This document shows, in pieces, positions 33,461 through 43,061 of a stretch of DNA of 64,000 nucleotides (positions are counted from its first letter, which is position 1; every line of letters begins with the position of its first letter). The stretch is from Stutzerimonas stutzeri (lineage in GTDB: Bacteria; Pseudomonadota; Gammaproteobacteria; Pseudomonadales; Pseudomonadaceae). Both the position numbers and the translations under genes were made by a program. Below the pieces are notes generated by a model, which was not told the DNA's origin, did not search any database, and saw only the letters and a program-made list of their open reading frames with translations. Location of the stretch: assembly GCF_009789555.1 (NCBI RefSeq), contig NZ_CP046903.1:124001-188000 (forward strand), read 5' to 3'.

Positions 33461-34444
33461 ATGTACCAACCGAGCACGATCCCCTACCAAGAGCATAGGG
33501 GATTCAAACGAACCTTCAGGCAGGGTCATCTAAGCCTTGGGCTGTTCTTTCCCCTGGAGGCTTTCGAAGGTGATACACCGAGCATGCTAGATCAGGTCGC
33601 GCTGGCCAAACGTGCAGAGGCACTTGGTTTTTCGGCGCTCTGGTTTCGCGACGTCCCACTCAGGGACCCAAGCTTCGGCGATGTCGGCCAGGTTTTCGAC
33701 CCTTGGGTGTATCTGGGCTACATGGCAGCCCATACAACAAAAATCGCACTAGGCACCGCCTCCATCGCCCTTACTCTGCGTAATCCCTTGCACACGGCAA
33801 AGGCCGCAGCGAGCATTGATCAGTTGAGCGGAGGTCGCTTGCTCCTGGGAGTAGCCTCTGGCGATCGTCCCGTGGAGTTTCCCGCATTCAGCATTGATCC
33901 AGAACAGCGTGGCGAGACCTTTCAAGAAAACCTCAATGTGATACGCCAAGCCCATCGAACACACTTCGAGCCCATTCGCTGGAGTCACGGCGAGTTACTG
34001 GGGGCCGATCTCGTTCCCAAACCTACGACTCGGGAAATACCGCTATTCGTAACCGGACACAGCCGCCAGCCGCTCGATTGGATCGCGCGTGAAAGCCATG
34101 GATGGATCAACTATCCACGTCCGCCAAAAATGCAGCGACTCATCGTGGAAGATTGGCGACAGGAAACGGCTAAACAATGTGGCACTATCTACAAGCCGTT
34201 CTTGCAATCGCTGTATATCGACCTGGACGAACACCCATCCACGCCACCCTCGCCTATCCATCTAGGATTCCGACTGGGACGTAACCACCTGCGGGCCTTG
34301 CTGGATACACTTCAGGAAATCGGTGTAGATCACGTCATCCTGAACCTCAAGTATGGTAAACGCCCCGCAGCAGAGGTTATCGAGGAACTTGGCAAACATA
34401 TCGTCCCGCAATTCGGCGCACAGGTGCCCGATAGTCCTACCTGA
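33461..34444 (+). CDS. Luciferase-like (LLM) class oxidoreductase (327 aa)
   Basis: The protein has the TIM-barrel pattern of bacterial luciferase-like flavin enzymes: LSLGLFFPLEAFEG (about 25), EALGFSALWFRDVPL (about 55), TTKIALGTASIALTLRNP (about 85-105) and LSGGRLLLGVASGDRPVEF (about 120-140). It matches the subfamily often paired with ene-reductases in Pseudomonas (TIGR03571-like, from memory). The cofactor is probably FMN; the substrate is unknown. It lies in an operon with the OYE gene upstream and is followed by an ArsR regulator on the same strand. Confidence 0.82.
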   Translation: MYQPSTIPYQEHRGFKRTFRQGHLSLGLFFPLEAFEGDTPSMLDQVALAKRAEALGFSALWFRDVPLRDPSFGDVGQVFDPWVYLGYMAAHTTKIALGTASIALTLRNPLHTAKAAASIDQLSGGRLLLGVASGDRPVEFPAFSIDPEQRGETFQENLNVIRQAHRTHFEPIRWSHGELLGADLVPKPTTREIPLFVTGHSRQPLDWIARESHGWINYPRPPKMQRLIVEDWRQETAKQCGTIYKPFLQSLYIDLDEHPSTPPSPIHLGFRLGRNHLRALLDTLQEIGVDHVILNLKYGKRPAAEVIEELGKHIVPQFGAQVPDSPT

Positions 34445-34543
34445 CAGGGCAATAGGATTCCAGTCCAAACCAGCCCGTCATTGCGACGGGCAGGCGCGCA
34501 GAGATCATGGCGAAGCCTTCCAATTTGATGCGCGAATCAGGAA

Positions 34544-34557
34544 GATATCTAGATATC
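34544..34557 (+). promoter_or_regulatory. Perfect palindrome GATATCTAGATATC
   Basis: A 14-bp perfect palindrome 25 bp ahead of the ArsR start codon, in the position of an autoregulatory operator. GATAT-type repeats also occur near 31,900. Confidence 0.55.
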
Positions 34558-34582
34558 GAAAAAAATAGGTCTCAAAAAATTC

Positions 34583-34888
34583 ATGACTATTGACGTCAAC
34601 GAAGCCCTGAAAGCATTGGCGAACCCGACGCGCCTTGCCATCCTCAATTGGCTCAAGGATCCCAGGACAGTCTTTCCCGAGCAGGAAGTCGACCCAGAAA
34701 CGGTAGGCGTGTGCGTCAGTATCATCCAAGAGCGCACGGGCCTCTCGCAGTCAACGACATCGCTTTATCTCGCAGCTCTACAGCGCGCGCAATTGGTGAC
34801 ATCGCAGCGGATCGGCCCCTGGACCTACTACAAACGCCACGATGAGAATATCGATGCCTTCTTCAAGGCGCTGCAAGAAAGAATCTAG
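34583..34888 (+). CDS. ArsR-family regulator (101 aa)
   Basis: Winged helix protein: EALKALANPTRLAILNWLKDP, then an extended insertion with PEQEVDPETVGVCVSII, the recognition helix LSQSTTSLYLAALQRAQLV and wing IGPWTYYKR. The single Cys in VGVCVSII could sense electrophiles; no metal-binding CxC motif is present. The palindrome upstream suggests autorepression, and the OYE-LLM pair upstream is the likely target. Confidence 0.82.
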   Translation: MTIDVNEALKALANPTRLAILNWLKDPRTVFPEQEVDPETVGVCVSIIQERTGLSQSTTSLYLAALQRAQLVTSQRIGPWTYYKRHDENIDAFFKALQERI

Positions 34889-35104
34889 GGCTGCACACCC
34901 TTGTATTTCTGACTGATTTCAGTCTTTGCCGATGTCAAAAACAGCAATCTGACCAAATAACGATCAGATCATCCGAAGCTTCGAGTGATCGAATAGCATT
35001 ACCAGTGATGCGGTGCGCGGAAAAAACGCTCCTATAGCAAAACTGCCACTTGACAACGCTGAAACCAGGGGCTGTACACGCAAAAGACAGCACACTCCAG
35101 AGAG

Positions 35105-35490
35105 GGACGCGAAGCCCTTCAAGTGCTCTTCTACGGCCAACCTTCTTTAGGGGGCAGCCGCCACGGCGTCGACATCCCACGCCAGCCCCTGGCGCGTTGG
35201 GTGATCCAAAGTGGCGAGCAACTGCAACCGTTGCTCAACCTGATGCGCGACAAGCTGCTGGACTACCCCGTGTTGCACTGCGACGAAACGCGCTTGCAGG
35301 TGCTGCATGAACCGGGACGCGACCCCTCGGCACAATCCTGGATGTGGGTGCAAAGCGGTGGGCCGCCGGACAAGCCGGTGATCCTTTTCGACTACACAGC
35401 CAGCCGCGCGCAGGAGGTGCCGCTACGCCTGCTCGATGGCTACCGCGGCTACCTGATGACCGACGACTACGCCGGTTACAACGCCGTGGC
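35105..35490 (+). pseudogene. IS66-family transposase, internal fragment
   Basis: Translation includes HGVDIPRQPLARWVIQSGEQ, VLHCDETRLQVLHEPGRD (DDE Asp about one third in) and LDGYRGYLMTDDYAGYNAV, all characteristic of IS66 TnpC. Both ends are missing; the usual protein is about 510 residues. The right end breaks at GCCGTGGCT|GCACGAC and joins relaxase coding sequence directly, so a deletion or recombination fused the two. Confidence 0.85.
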
Positions 35491-36938
35491 TGCACGACAT
35501 CGGCAAGGTGGCCGTCGATCTGCTGGTCGAGCTGGCAGACGGCTCGCTGTGGCATCCCTGGCACGGCCCGCTGCACCAGTCGTACCGCTTCCGCTACCGC
35601 GAAGACCGCGAGTACCGGTTGCACAGCGCCGCAACAGGGCTGCTCTACCGCCAATTGCTCGATGGTCCGCTCCTAGACTGGCTCAGCGGCTATCCGTCTC
35701 TGTGGGCACCATTGCTCTACGTCTTGGCCGGGCAGTACGAGCACGCCGGCGTGCTGGGTGAACTGGTCGTGCAGGCTGATCGCGCTTCTGTGGCACAGGA
35801 ACTGGGCGGCGATCCCGCGCGCGCCATGGCCGCGCCCAGGCACGCGCTGCAACGCAAGCTGCTGGACGGGCTGCGCTTGCTGCTCAAGGAACAGTTGAAG
35901 CTGAATCAGCCGGAAGCCTCCGATGGCTGGCTCACTGAGGATGGGCTGTGGCTGGTGAGCAAGACTGTCTCGGACAAGCTGCGCGCGCACCTGCTGTCTC
36001 AGGGGATCGACGGCATTCCTGCGAACAACACCGCCGTCTTCAACGTGCTGCAGGACCACGGCATGCTCCAGCCTACCTCAGACGGCAAGGCGGTCTGGCG
36101 CGCGACCGTGACCAGTGCGACCGGCTGGTCCTACTCGTTCACCCTGTTGCGCCTCGCGCCCGCGCTGATCTGGGAATCCGGCGAGCGGCCAGCGCTTTTC
36201 GCAGGCACGGTGGCGATCGACACGACGCCAGCGGAAATCAACGGCAGTGCACCAGGCACACCGCCCGCGGTCGTGGGGCAGCCAGCACCCGAAGGTCAGG
36301 AGACTCCCCCTTGGGAATGCCCTCGCAGCGATACCGCCTTGCCGACTGCGGCCCCGCCCGTGCCCGACGTCATGGAGGACATGCTGCCGATGGTTGGATT
36401 GGATGGCACGGCCGACATGGGGAAGAGTGAAGAGCCAGTGGAGAAAGTCCCTGCCCAGCCTGACGTTCCTGCCCCAACCACAGCCGCAGCGTCTCCCTTG
36501 CCACTTACCCCTGCGCCTGGACCTGCATCAACTCCAATAGTCGCGATACCATCCGGGGAGCATTTCATGACGTGGCTGCAACAGGGAGTCGCCGCGCGGC
36601 GACTCATCATCAACGACGCCAAGGCGCTCGTGCATACGGTGAGCGACACCGTCTACCTGGTCAGTCCCGGCGTGTTCCATCGCTATGCGCAGGAACATCC
36701 CCAGGTGGATGCGCTAGCCAGGCAGGACAAGCAACAGGATTGGCAGTGGGTGCAAAAGCGCTTTGAGAAACTGCAGCTACACCGCAAGCACTCAAATGGC
36801 CTGAACATTTGGACCTGTGAAGTCACGGGCCCGAGGAAGTCCCGCCGACTGCATGGCTACCTCCTCGAAAATGGGTCCTTGGTATTCGCCGAAATACCGC
36901 CCAACAATCCCTATCTTGCTCTGACTCAGGAAGGATGA
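35487..36938 (+). pseudogene. Second MobH relaxase, 5'-truncated at IS66 junction
   Basis: From the junction the frame reads LHDIGKVAVDL and continues to a full C-terminus, parallel to the relaxase at the window start: LLYVLAGQYEHAGVLGELV, LVSKTVSDKLRAHLLSQGI, a Pro/Ala linker (about residues 250-350) and the C-terminal domain INDAKALVHTVSDTVYLV ... CEVTGPRKSRRL. The N-terminal part up to the HD motif is lost; a GTG at 35508 could still start a shortened product. It is clearly diverged from the first copy, so it came from another conjugative element. Confidence 0.8.
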
Positions 36939-37017
36939 CGCGACTCGGGCAGCGACCGTCACCACCGTGTGGCGACGATCAATGCCCCGCGAAGCTGGCA
37001 ACATTTGGCGAACTAAG

Positions 37018-39669
37018 CTACTCGACCCGCGCCAACTCCCGTGCAAGGAACGGAGCGGTTCGGCTGCCAGACTTTCGGGCCACCTGCTGAGGGGAACCCG
37101 CCACCACGATGCTGCCGCCGGCAGCGCCCGCGCCTGGCCCTACGTCGATCACCCAGTCGGCTTGGGCCACCGCACGCATGTCGTGCTCGATCATCACTAC
37201 GGTATTGCTGGCATCGACCAGGCGCTGCAACTGCACCAGCAGCCGGTCGGCATCCGACGCGTGCAGCCCGGTGGTCGGCTCGTCGAGCACGTACAGGCTT
37301 CGGCCGCGCTGGCTGCGCTGAAGCTCGGTCGCCAGCTTGATGCGCTGCGCCTCGCCACCGGAAAGCTCAGTGGCCGGTTGCCCCAGGCGCAGATAGCCCA
37401 GTCCGATGTCGCGCAGCAGTTGCAGGGGCCTTGCCACCGCGTCTTCACCCGCGAAGAATTCGCTGGCATCGTCCACGGTCATCTGCAGCACCTCGGCGAT
37501 GTTGCGCCCGTTCCACTGCACCTTCAGCGTGGCCTCGTTGTAGCGCGCGCCATGGCAGGTCGGGCACGGCGCGTACACGCTGGGCATGAACAGCAGTTCC
37601 ACGCTAACGAAACCCTCGCCCTCGCAAGTCTCGCAGCGCCCCTTGGCGACGTTGAACGAGAACCGTCCGGCATCATAGCGGCGGCGTCGAGCATCGGGCG
37701 TGGCGGCGAACAGCTTGCGCACATGGTCGAACAGACCCGTGTAGGTAGCCAGGTTCGACCGCGGCGTGCGCCCGATCGGCTTCTGGTCCACCTGCACCAG
37801 GCGCTGTATGGCGTCCACGTCGCCCGCCAGATGGCCGCCGGTCGCTTCGACCACTGCCGGCCCTTCGCTGGTGGCGCTTTCGGCGGCATCGACTTCAGGC
37901 TCGTGGCCCAGGTGCAGCAGCACCAATTCCGGCAGGGCCTGCGCGACGAGGCTGGATTTGCCGGAGCCAGAGATGCCGGTAACGGCTGTCAGCACGCCCA
38001 GCGGAATGCGCGCATCCACGCCATGCAGGTTATGGCGGTGGATGCCCTGCAGCTCCAACCAGCCGGTCGCTTCGCGTGCTCGGCTTCCGGGTGCGGGAAT
38101 TTCGTCGAACAGGTAACGTGCAGTACGCGATTCGGCAATCTTGCGCAGGCCATCCGGCTCGCCGCTGTAGAGCACGCGGCCGCCACGCTCCCCGGCATCC
38201 GGCCCGACATCCACGAGCCATTGCGCGCGGCGCATCAGGTCCAGGTCGTGCTCCACCACAAACACCGAGTTGCCCGCGTCGCGCAGCCGGTCGAGTGCAT
38301 CGTACAGGGCCTGGCTGTCGGAGGGATGCAGGCCCACCGAGGGTTCGTCGAGTACGTACACGACGCCGAACAGCAGGGAACTTAATTGCGTGGCCAACCG
38401 CAAGCGTTGCAACTCGCCGGCCGAAAGCGTCGGCGTGGCCCGGTCCAGCGTCAGGTAGCCCAGGCCTAGCCCGCGCAGTTGGCGCAGGCGCGCCATCACG
38501 CCTCCAGCCAGGCGCTGTGCGGCGAGGCGCTTTTCTTCCGACAGCGCGGAGGTACGGCGCACGTCGGGCGATACCGCATGGACCGCACGGCCGGTGGCAG
38601 CGCGTTCGGCACGCTCGCGCCGGGTCGCTTCCTTGTCCGTAGCCGCACCCGCTGCATGGGCGCGGAAATCGCCCTGTGCGATGGGTTCGAGCAATGCCGC
38701 CAAGTGGTCCAGCGGCATCTGCATAAACGCGCCGATGTCCACCCCAGCGAAGGTGACCGACAGCGCTTCGGGCTTGAGCCTCTTGCCGTGGCAGGTGGGG
38801 CACGGCTTGCCCTCCATGAACCGGGATACGCGCTTTCTCATCAGCGCGCTCTGGGTATTGGCGAAGGTGTGCAACACATACCGCCGGGCGCCGGTGAAGG
38901 TGCCCATGTAGCTCGGCTCCATCTTGCGTTTGAGCGCGGTGCGGGTTTCGGCAGGCGTGAAACCGGCGTACACCGGCACCGTTGGTGTTTCCTCGGTGAA
39001 CAGAATCCACTCGCGATCCTTTTTCGGCAGGTCCTTCCACGGCCGGTCAACGTCGTAGCCCATGCTGACCAGGATGTCGCGCAGGTTCTGGCCCTGCCAG
39101 GCGGGTGGCCAGGAAGCAATCGCCCGCTCACGGATGCTCAGGGAGGGGTCGGGCACCATGATCGCCTCGGTCACCTCGTACACATGACCCAAGCCGTGGC
39201 AGGTCGGGCACGCCCCCTGCGGCGTGTTCGGCGAAAAATCCTCGGCGTACAGCATCGGCTGGTTGGCGGGATAGGCGCCGGCGCGCGAATACATCATCCG
39301 CACCAGGCTGGACAGGGTGGTCACACTGCCCACGGAGGAACGCGCATTGCTGGACCCCCGCTGCTGCTGCAGCGCCACCGCTGGTGGCAGGCCGTCGATC
39401 GCATCTACGTCCGGCACGCCCGCCTGGTCGATCAGGCGCCGTGCATAGGGGGCCACCGACTCAAAGTAGCGTCGCTGCGCCTCGGCATAGATGGTGCCGA
39501 AGGCCAGCGAGGACTTCCCGGAGCCGGAGACACCCGAGAACACCACCAGCGCATTCCGCGGGATGGAGACGTCCACCTCTTTGAGGTTGTTCTCGCGCGC
39601 GCCACGCACCTGCACGAGGCCGCTGGCTGCAGCGGTACAAGAGGATTCACCGAAAGAATTGCTTGGCAT
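37018..39669 (-). CDS. UvrA-like excinuclease ABC protein (883 aa)
   Basis: It has two ABC ATPase halves as in UvrA: Walker A FSGVSGSGKSSLAFG (about 47) and TGISGSGKSSLVAQ (about 565), signature motifs LSAGELQRLRLA and LSGGEAQRIKLATEL, and zinc cysteines CPTCHGLGH, CETCEGEGF and CPTCHGARY. It is about 60 residues shorter than housekeeping UvrA and starts at MPSNSFGESS, so it is the accessory UvrA class often carried on plasmids with formaldehyde resistance genes. It may recognise DNA adducts or DNA-protein crosslinks. The start was chosen by the AGGA site; the first 44 bases are shared with a relic at 46,741. Confidence 0.88.
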   Translation of the reverse strand: MPSNSFGESSCTAAASGLVQVRGARENNLKEVDVSIPRNALVVFSGVSGSGKSSLAFGTIYAEAQRRYFESVAPYARRLIDQAGVPDVDAIDGLPPAVALQQQRGSSNARSSVGSVTTLSSLVRMMYSRAGAYPANQPMLYAEDFSPNTPQGACPTCHGLGHVYEVTEAIMVPDPSLSIRERAIASWPPAWQGQNLRDILVSMGYDVDRPWKDLPKKDREWILFTEETPTVPVYAGFTPAETRTALKRKMEPSYMGTFTGARRYVLHTFANTQSALMRKRVSRFMEGKPCPTCHGKRLKPEALSVTFAGVDIGAFMQMPLDHLAALLEPIAQGDFRAHAAGAATDKEATRRERAERAATGRAVHAVSPDVRRTSALSEEKRLAAQRLAGGVMARLRQLRGLGLGYLTLDRATPTLSAGELQRLRLATQLSSLLFGVVYVLDEPSVGLHPSDSQALYDALDRLRDAGNSVFVVEHDLDLMRRAQWLVDVGPDAGERGGRVLYSGEPDGLRKIAESRTARYLFDEIPAPGSRAREATGWLELQGIHRHNLHGVDARIPLGVLTAVTGISGSGKSSLVAQALPELVLLHLGHEPEVDAAESATSEGPAVVEATGGHLAGDVDAIQRLVQVDQKPIGRTPRSNLATYTGLFDHVRKLFAATPDARRRRYDAGRFSFNVAKGRCETCEGEGFVSVELLFMPSVYAPCPTCHGARYNEATLKVQWNGRNIAEVLQMTVDDASEFFAGEDAVARPLQLLRDIGLGYLRLGQPATELSGGEAQRIKLATELQRSQRGRSLYVLDEPTTGLHASDADRLLVQLQRLVDASNTVVMIEHDMRAVAQADWVIDVGPGAGAAGGSIVVAGSPQQVARKSGSRTAPFLARELARVE

Positions 39670-39694
39670 GTTCTTATCCTGTAGTTCGCCCCGC

Positions 39695-41560
39695 TCAGGA
39701 CGGGACTTCCTGAGTGCGAGGGCCGCGGCGACTGGCTTCGAGCACTGCGGTGAGAGTGCGGGCGTCGTAACTGCCGAGCAGACGACGCCCCTCGATGAAG
39801 AACGTAGGAGTGACGTGCGCACCGCTGGCGACCGCGCTGACGAGGTCACGCTCAACACGCTCTATCACTGCGGGACTGTCGAGATCCGCGATGAACCGAT
39901 CGATGTCAAGACCCAGCTCGGCGGCGTAGCCGATCAAGTCCTCTCGCTCCAGCGCATGCTGACGGGTGAACACGAAGTCCAGCCACGGCCAGAACATCCC
40001 CTGGTTCGATGCCGCCTCGGACGCCCGCGCGGCGATCGGCCCGTGGGGGTGGTGCGGCAACTGGCGCACCACATACCGCAGGTCGTCCCCGAAGTGGGCG
40101 CGCAGATCGTCCCACGAACCGGTGGCGTGTGCACAGTACGCGCACTCGAAGTCAACGTACTCCACGAGCGTGAGCTGGGCGTCCTCCGGACCGCGGATGT
40201 GATCGACCTCCGGATCGACTGGTGGCTCAAGTACCATCGGCAAATCGGCAGTCTCCTCCCCCCACTTGAGAGCGGCGACCTTGAATATGAGCCACCCCAG
40301 CAACGTGGCGAGTACCATCGACACGAGCACCCCGACCGTCGCCTGGCGGCCCAGGTTAGAGGTCGTACCGAACGCGAGCCCGATGATGAGCAGCGACACG
40401 GTGAAACCGATCCCGGACAGCGCCGCACCACCGAACACGCTCCCCATCCCGACGCCCATCGGCAGGCGCCCCAGTCCGAGGCGGACTGCGGCTAGAGTGA
40501 TGAGCCCGATGCCTAGAAGCTTACCGAGCACGAGTCCCGAGATGACGCCCCAGGTCACGGGCGAGCCGAAGGCCTCAGCGAGCAACCCGCCACGCAGATC
40601 CACCCCGGCGTTCGCCAAGGCGAACACCGGCACGATCAGCAGTGCCGCCGGAAGCCGCAGGAACTCGTGCAGCCGCTCGTTCACAGAGATACCGCGGGAT
40701 AGTCCGCGGTCCACCGCGTGGGCCGATGCGGCACTCGGAGACTGCCAGAAGTCACGGAACAGTTGTCTTGCCGCGACGACTTTGTGACGCTGCGTCGCGT
40801 AGGCGGGGATCAGGAGCCCCGCAGCCATCCCGGCCAGGGAGGCATGGATGCCGGAGTACACGGTCGCGAACCACAGCACGATCACGATCAACACATACGG
40901 CGTCGCCCGCCACTGGCGGGTGCGCCCCAACAACCACAATCCAACGAGGCTGGCGAGGGCGATAAGCAACGGGACGATCCGGATCTCCTCGCTATAGACG
41001 ATGCCGATGATGGACACTGCGAGGAAGTCATCGACCACGGTCAGGGTGAGCAGGAACACGCGCAACTGACCCGATAGCCGCGGGCCGACGATCGCCAAGG
41101 TGCCCAGCATGAACGCCGTATCGGTGCCGACCACCGCACCCCACCCGTGCAGGCCCTCACTTCCGGCTAGTTTCACGATCAGGACATACACCAGCGCGGG
41201 AAGCACGACTCCCGTGACCCCCGCGATCAGGGCGAGGCGGGCACGGCTGCGGTCACGGAGCGATCCGTGGGCGAACTCCTGACGCACCTCCAGTCCGATC
41301 AGGAAGAAGAAGACGACCATCAGGCCGTCGTTGACCCAGTGATGCAGATCCATGTGTAGGCGCAGTGGCCCGAAGTTGAACCCGACGTCTAGGTGCCACA
41401 ACTCGAAATAGGCGTTAGATAGCGGCGAGTTCGCCCACACGAGCGCCACAACCGTGACGATCACCAGCAGCACCGCAGCGCCAGACTCCGTGCGTAGATA
41501 GTGGGCAACGCGTCTCCGTCTGATATGCGCCGAGGACTCACCGAAAGAAGAGGCTGGCAT
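39695..41560 (-). CDS. nhaA: Na+/H+ antiporter NhaA fused to a thioredoxin/DsbA-like domain (621 aa)
   Basis: Residues 1-410 are NhaA with about eleven membrane segments: FFFLIGLEVRQEF, GTDTAFMLGTLAIVGPRL and TVVDDFLAVSIIGI (the Asp-Asp pair for ion exchange). Residues 430-610 form a DsbA-like domain with DFECAYCAHATGSW (CxxC) and HVTPTFFIEG (cis-Pro). Such NhaA-thioredoxin fusions are best known in Actinobacteria, so this gene was probably acquired from a distant source. GC is high. It starts MPASSFGESS, nearly the same as the UvrA gene downstream, and the 44 bp spanning its start resemble that of uvrA, so the two share a copied initiation region. Confidence 0.88.
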   Translation of the reverse strand: MPASSFGESSAHIRRRRVAHYLRTESGAAVLLVIVTVVALVWANSPLSNAYFELWHLDVGFNFGPLRLHMDLHHWVNDGLMVVFFFLIGLEVRQEFAHGSLRDRSRARLALIAGVTGVVLPALVYVLIVKLAGSEGLHGWGAVVGTDTAFMLGTLAIVGPRLSGQLRVFLLTLTVVDDFLAVSIIGIVYSEEIRIVPLLIALASLVGLWLLGRTRQWRATPYVLIVIVLWFATVYSGIHASLAGMAAGLLIPAYATQRHKVVAARQLFRDFWQSPSAASAHAVDRGLSRGISVNERLHEFLRLPAALLIVPVFALANAGVDLRGGLLAEAFGSPVTWGVISGLVLGKLLGIGLITLAAVRLGLGRLPMGVGMGSVFGGAALSGIGFTVSLLIIGLAFGTTSNLGRQATVGVLVSMVLATLLGWLIFKVAALKWGEETADLPMVLEPPVDPEVDHIRGPEDAQLTLVEYVDFECAYCAHATGSWDDLRAHFGDDLRYVVRQLPHHPHGPIAARASEAASNQGMFWPWLDFVFTRQHALEREDLIGYAAELGLDIDRFIADLDSPAVIERVERDLVSAVASGAHVTPTFFIEGRRLLGSYDARTLTAVLEASRRGPRTQEVPS

Positions 41561-41774
41561 GTGCTTATCCTGTAGTTTGTGAGATCACGATGGGCAGGTT
41601 TCGGATGGACCGATCAGGCGTCCGCCTCTGGCGGCGTCTCATCATCGAGCGAGCGCAGCCAAGCGAGTCTTTCTCCCAGCCTGCGCTCAACACCTCTGTC
41701 CGTTGGCTGATACCAACCCGGCCGCGCCACGCCCTCGGGAAAATAGGTTTGCCCAGCGGCATAAAAGGCTAGAA

Positions 41775-41805
41775 ATGGTGTCCACTTAAATCAGGTGGAC
41801 ACCAT
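41775..41805 (+). terminator. Perfect 11-bp hairpin
   Basis: ATGGTGTCCAC and GTGGACACCAT are separated by nine bases. No T run follows, so factor-independent termination is uncertain; it may also be an insertion-sequence end. The rest of the 41,561-41,931 gap holds no gene that I can support. Confidence 0.4.
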
Positions 41806-41931
41806 CGCCTTTGGCGTCGGGGCCAAGAAGGTGTGTTGGCCGGACGGATACACAGAATCGGCCAAAAGCGGTCATCAGGGCTGGCTTGAGTCGGGGCCGA
41901 AGGATTACGCTCTCAGCCCCATAATTGCTGG

Positions 41932-42924
41932 TCAGACAGTTACCACGATCTTGCCGATCTGCTGATTGGCTTCAAGGAAACGATGGGCATCCTGGATGTC
42001 GCTAAGTGTGAATGTCTTTGCGATGATCGGGCGCAACGCACCGGACTCCAACCCTTGCAGAATAAAAGCCTTTGCTCTCTCTAGGGCTTCAGGGTCGGCC
42101 ACAATCTCTGCGTAGAGATAGCCCTTCAAAGTCAGGCTTTTGCCCAGCACGGTAAACAGTGGGAATGGTGTCGGTTCAGAGCTAAGTGCGCCGTACTCCA
42201 GCAAAATTCCGCCCCGCGCCATGCTCTGCGTGAGAGGTTCCAAGGACGGCCCGCCTACAGGATCGAATACAACGCGAGCGCCTTGACCGGCAGTTATCGT
42301 CATAACACGCTCGACGATATCCTCTTCATCGCTGACGATGACATGCGCAGCGCCTGCATCAAGTAGGGCTTGCTTCTTCGCGTGAGTTCGAGTGATCGCA
42401 ATCGATGTGGCGCCGACCATACGAGCCATTTGGAAGGCGGCCAAGCCAACACTGCTTGACGCGGCGGTAACGATGACAAAATCGCCCTGACGTAGCTTCG
42501 CCTGTTCAATCAATCCCCCCCAGGCGGTGACGTACTGCATCCAAGACGCCGCAGCCTCTTCAAAGGACAAGTTCTCAGGGCTCTTTACCACCAGGTGGGC
42601 CGGTACATTGGCCAACTCGCCGTAGGTGCCCCAGCGAGCAATATCCAGAGGTGGGATCAGAGCGACCGAGTCACCAATCGTGATCTCGGTTACGTCGCTC
42701 CCAACTGCCGTTACGATGCCTGCGGCCTCGTAGCCTAAGCGGCTGGGGAACTCCGCTTCTTGTAGGTATGCGTGATTGCGGAACATCACTTCGGCTCGGT
42801 TCAAGCCAAAAGCTTTAACACTAATTTGCACCTCGTTTGCTGCTGGTGCCGATACTTCCAGATCTTCCAGCTTCAGAACGCTGGCGTCACCGTATTCATG
42901 AATTCTGACAATGCGTGCCATCAT
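41932..42924 (-). CDS. Zinc-independent alcohol dehydrogenase/quinone oxidoreductase (330 aa)
   Basis: Same lineage as the protein at 23,843: MARIVRIHEYGDASVLKLED, FGLNRAEVMFRNHAYL (about 40), LGYEAAGIVTAVGSDV (about 64), and the cofactor loop VIVTAASSSVGLAAFQMA at about 150. The start was placed at the ATG preceded by CGAGG. It is divergent from a LysR regulator (43,062) with 137 bp between, the usual layout for LysR-controlled targets. Substrate probably an enone or quinone; unproven. Confidence 0.83.
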   Translation of the reverse strand: MMARIVRIHEYGDASVLKLEDLEVSAPAANEVQISVKAFGLNRAEVMFRNHAYLQEAEFPSRLGYEAAGIVTAVGSDVTEITIGDSVALIPPLDIARWGTYGELANVPAHLVVKSPENLSFEEAAASWMQYVTAWGGLIEQAKLRQGDFVIVTAASSSVGLAAFQMARMVGATSIAITRTHAKKQALLDAGAAHVIVSDEEDIVERVMTITAGQGARVVFDPVGGPSLEPLTQSMARGGILLEYGALSSEPTPFPLFTVLGKSLTLKGYLYAEIVADPEALERAKAFILQGLESGALRPIIAKTFTLSDIQDAHRFLEANQQIGKIVVTV

Positions 42925-43061
42925 AAATACCTCGTTTATCAATGGGCCTCGACGTACATCCGGAAGGTATCCGGGCACTCGAAAGGTGACAAAAATTTAG
43001 TCATTGGTTGGCGCTAGATAAATGCCTACGATGGCGTATTACTAGAAACAGAGTGTTTATA

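Noticed and set aside
36967..39684. Long plus-strand reading frames opposite the UvrA-like gene
   Set aside because: They are antisense shadows of a high-GC gene with clear ABC motifs on the minus strand; their translations are rich in Arg, Pro and His without any domain.
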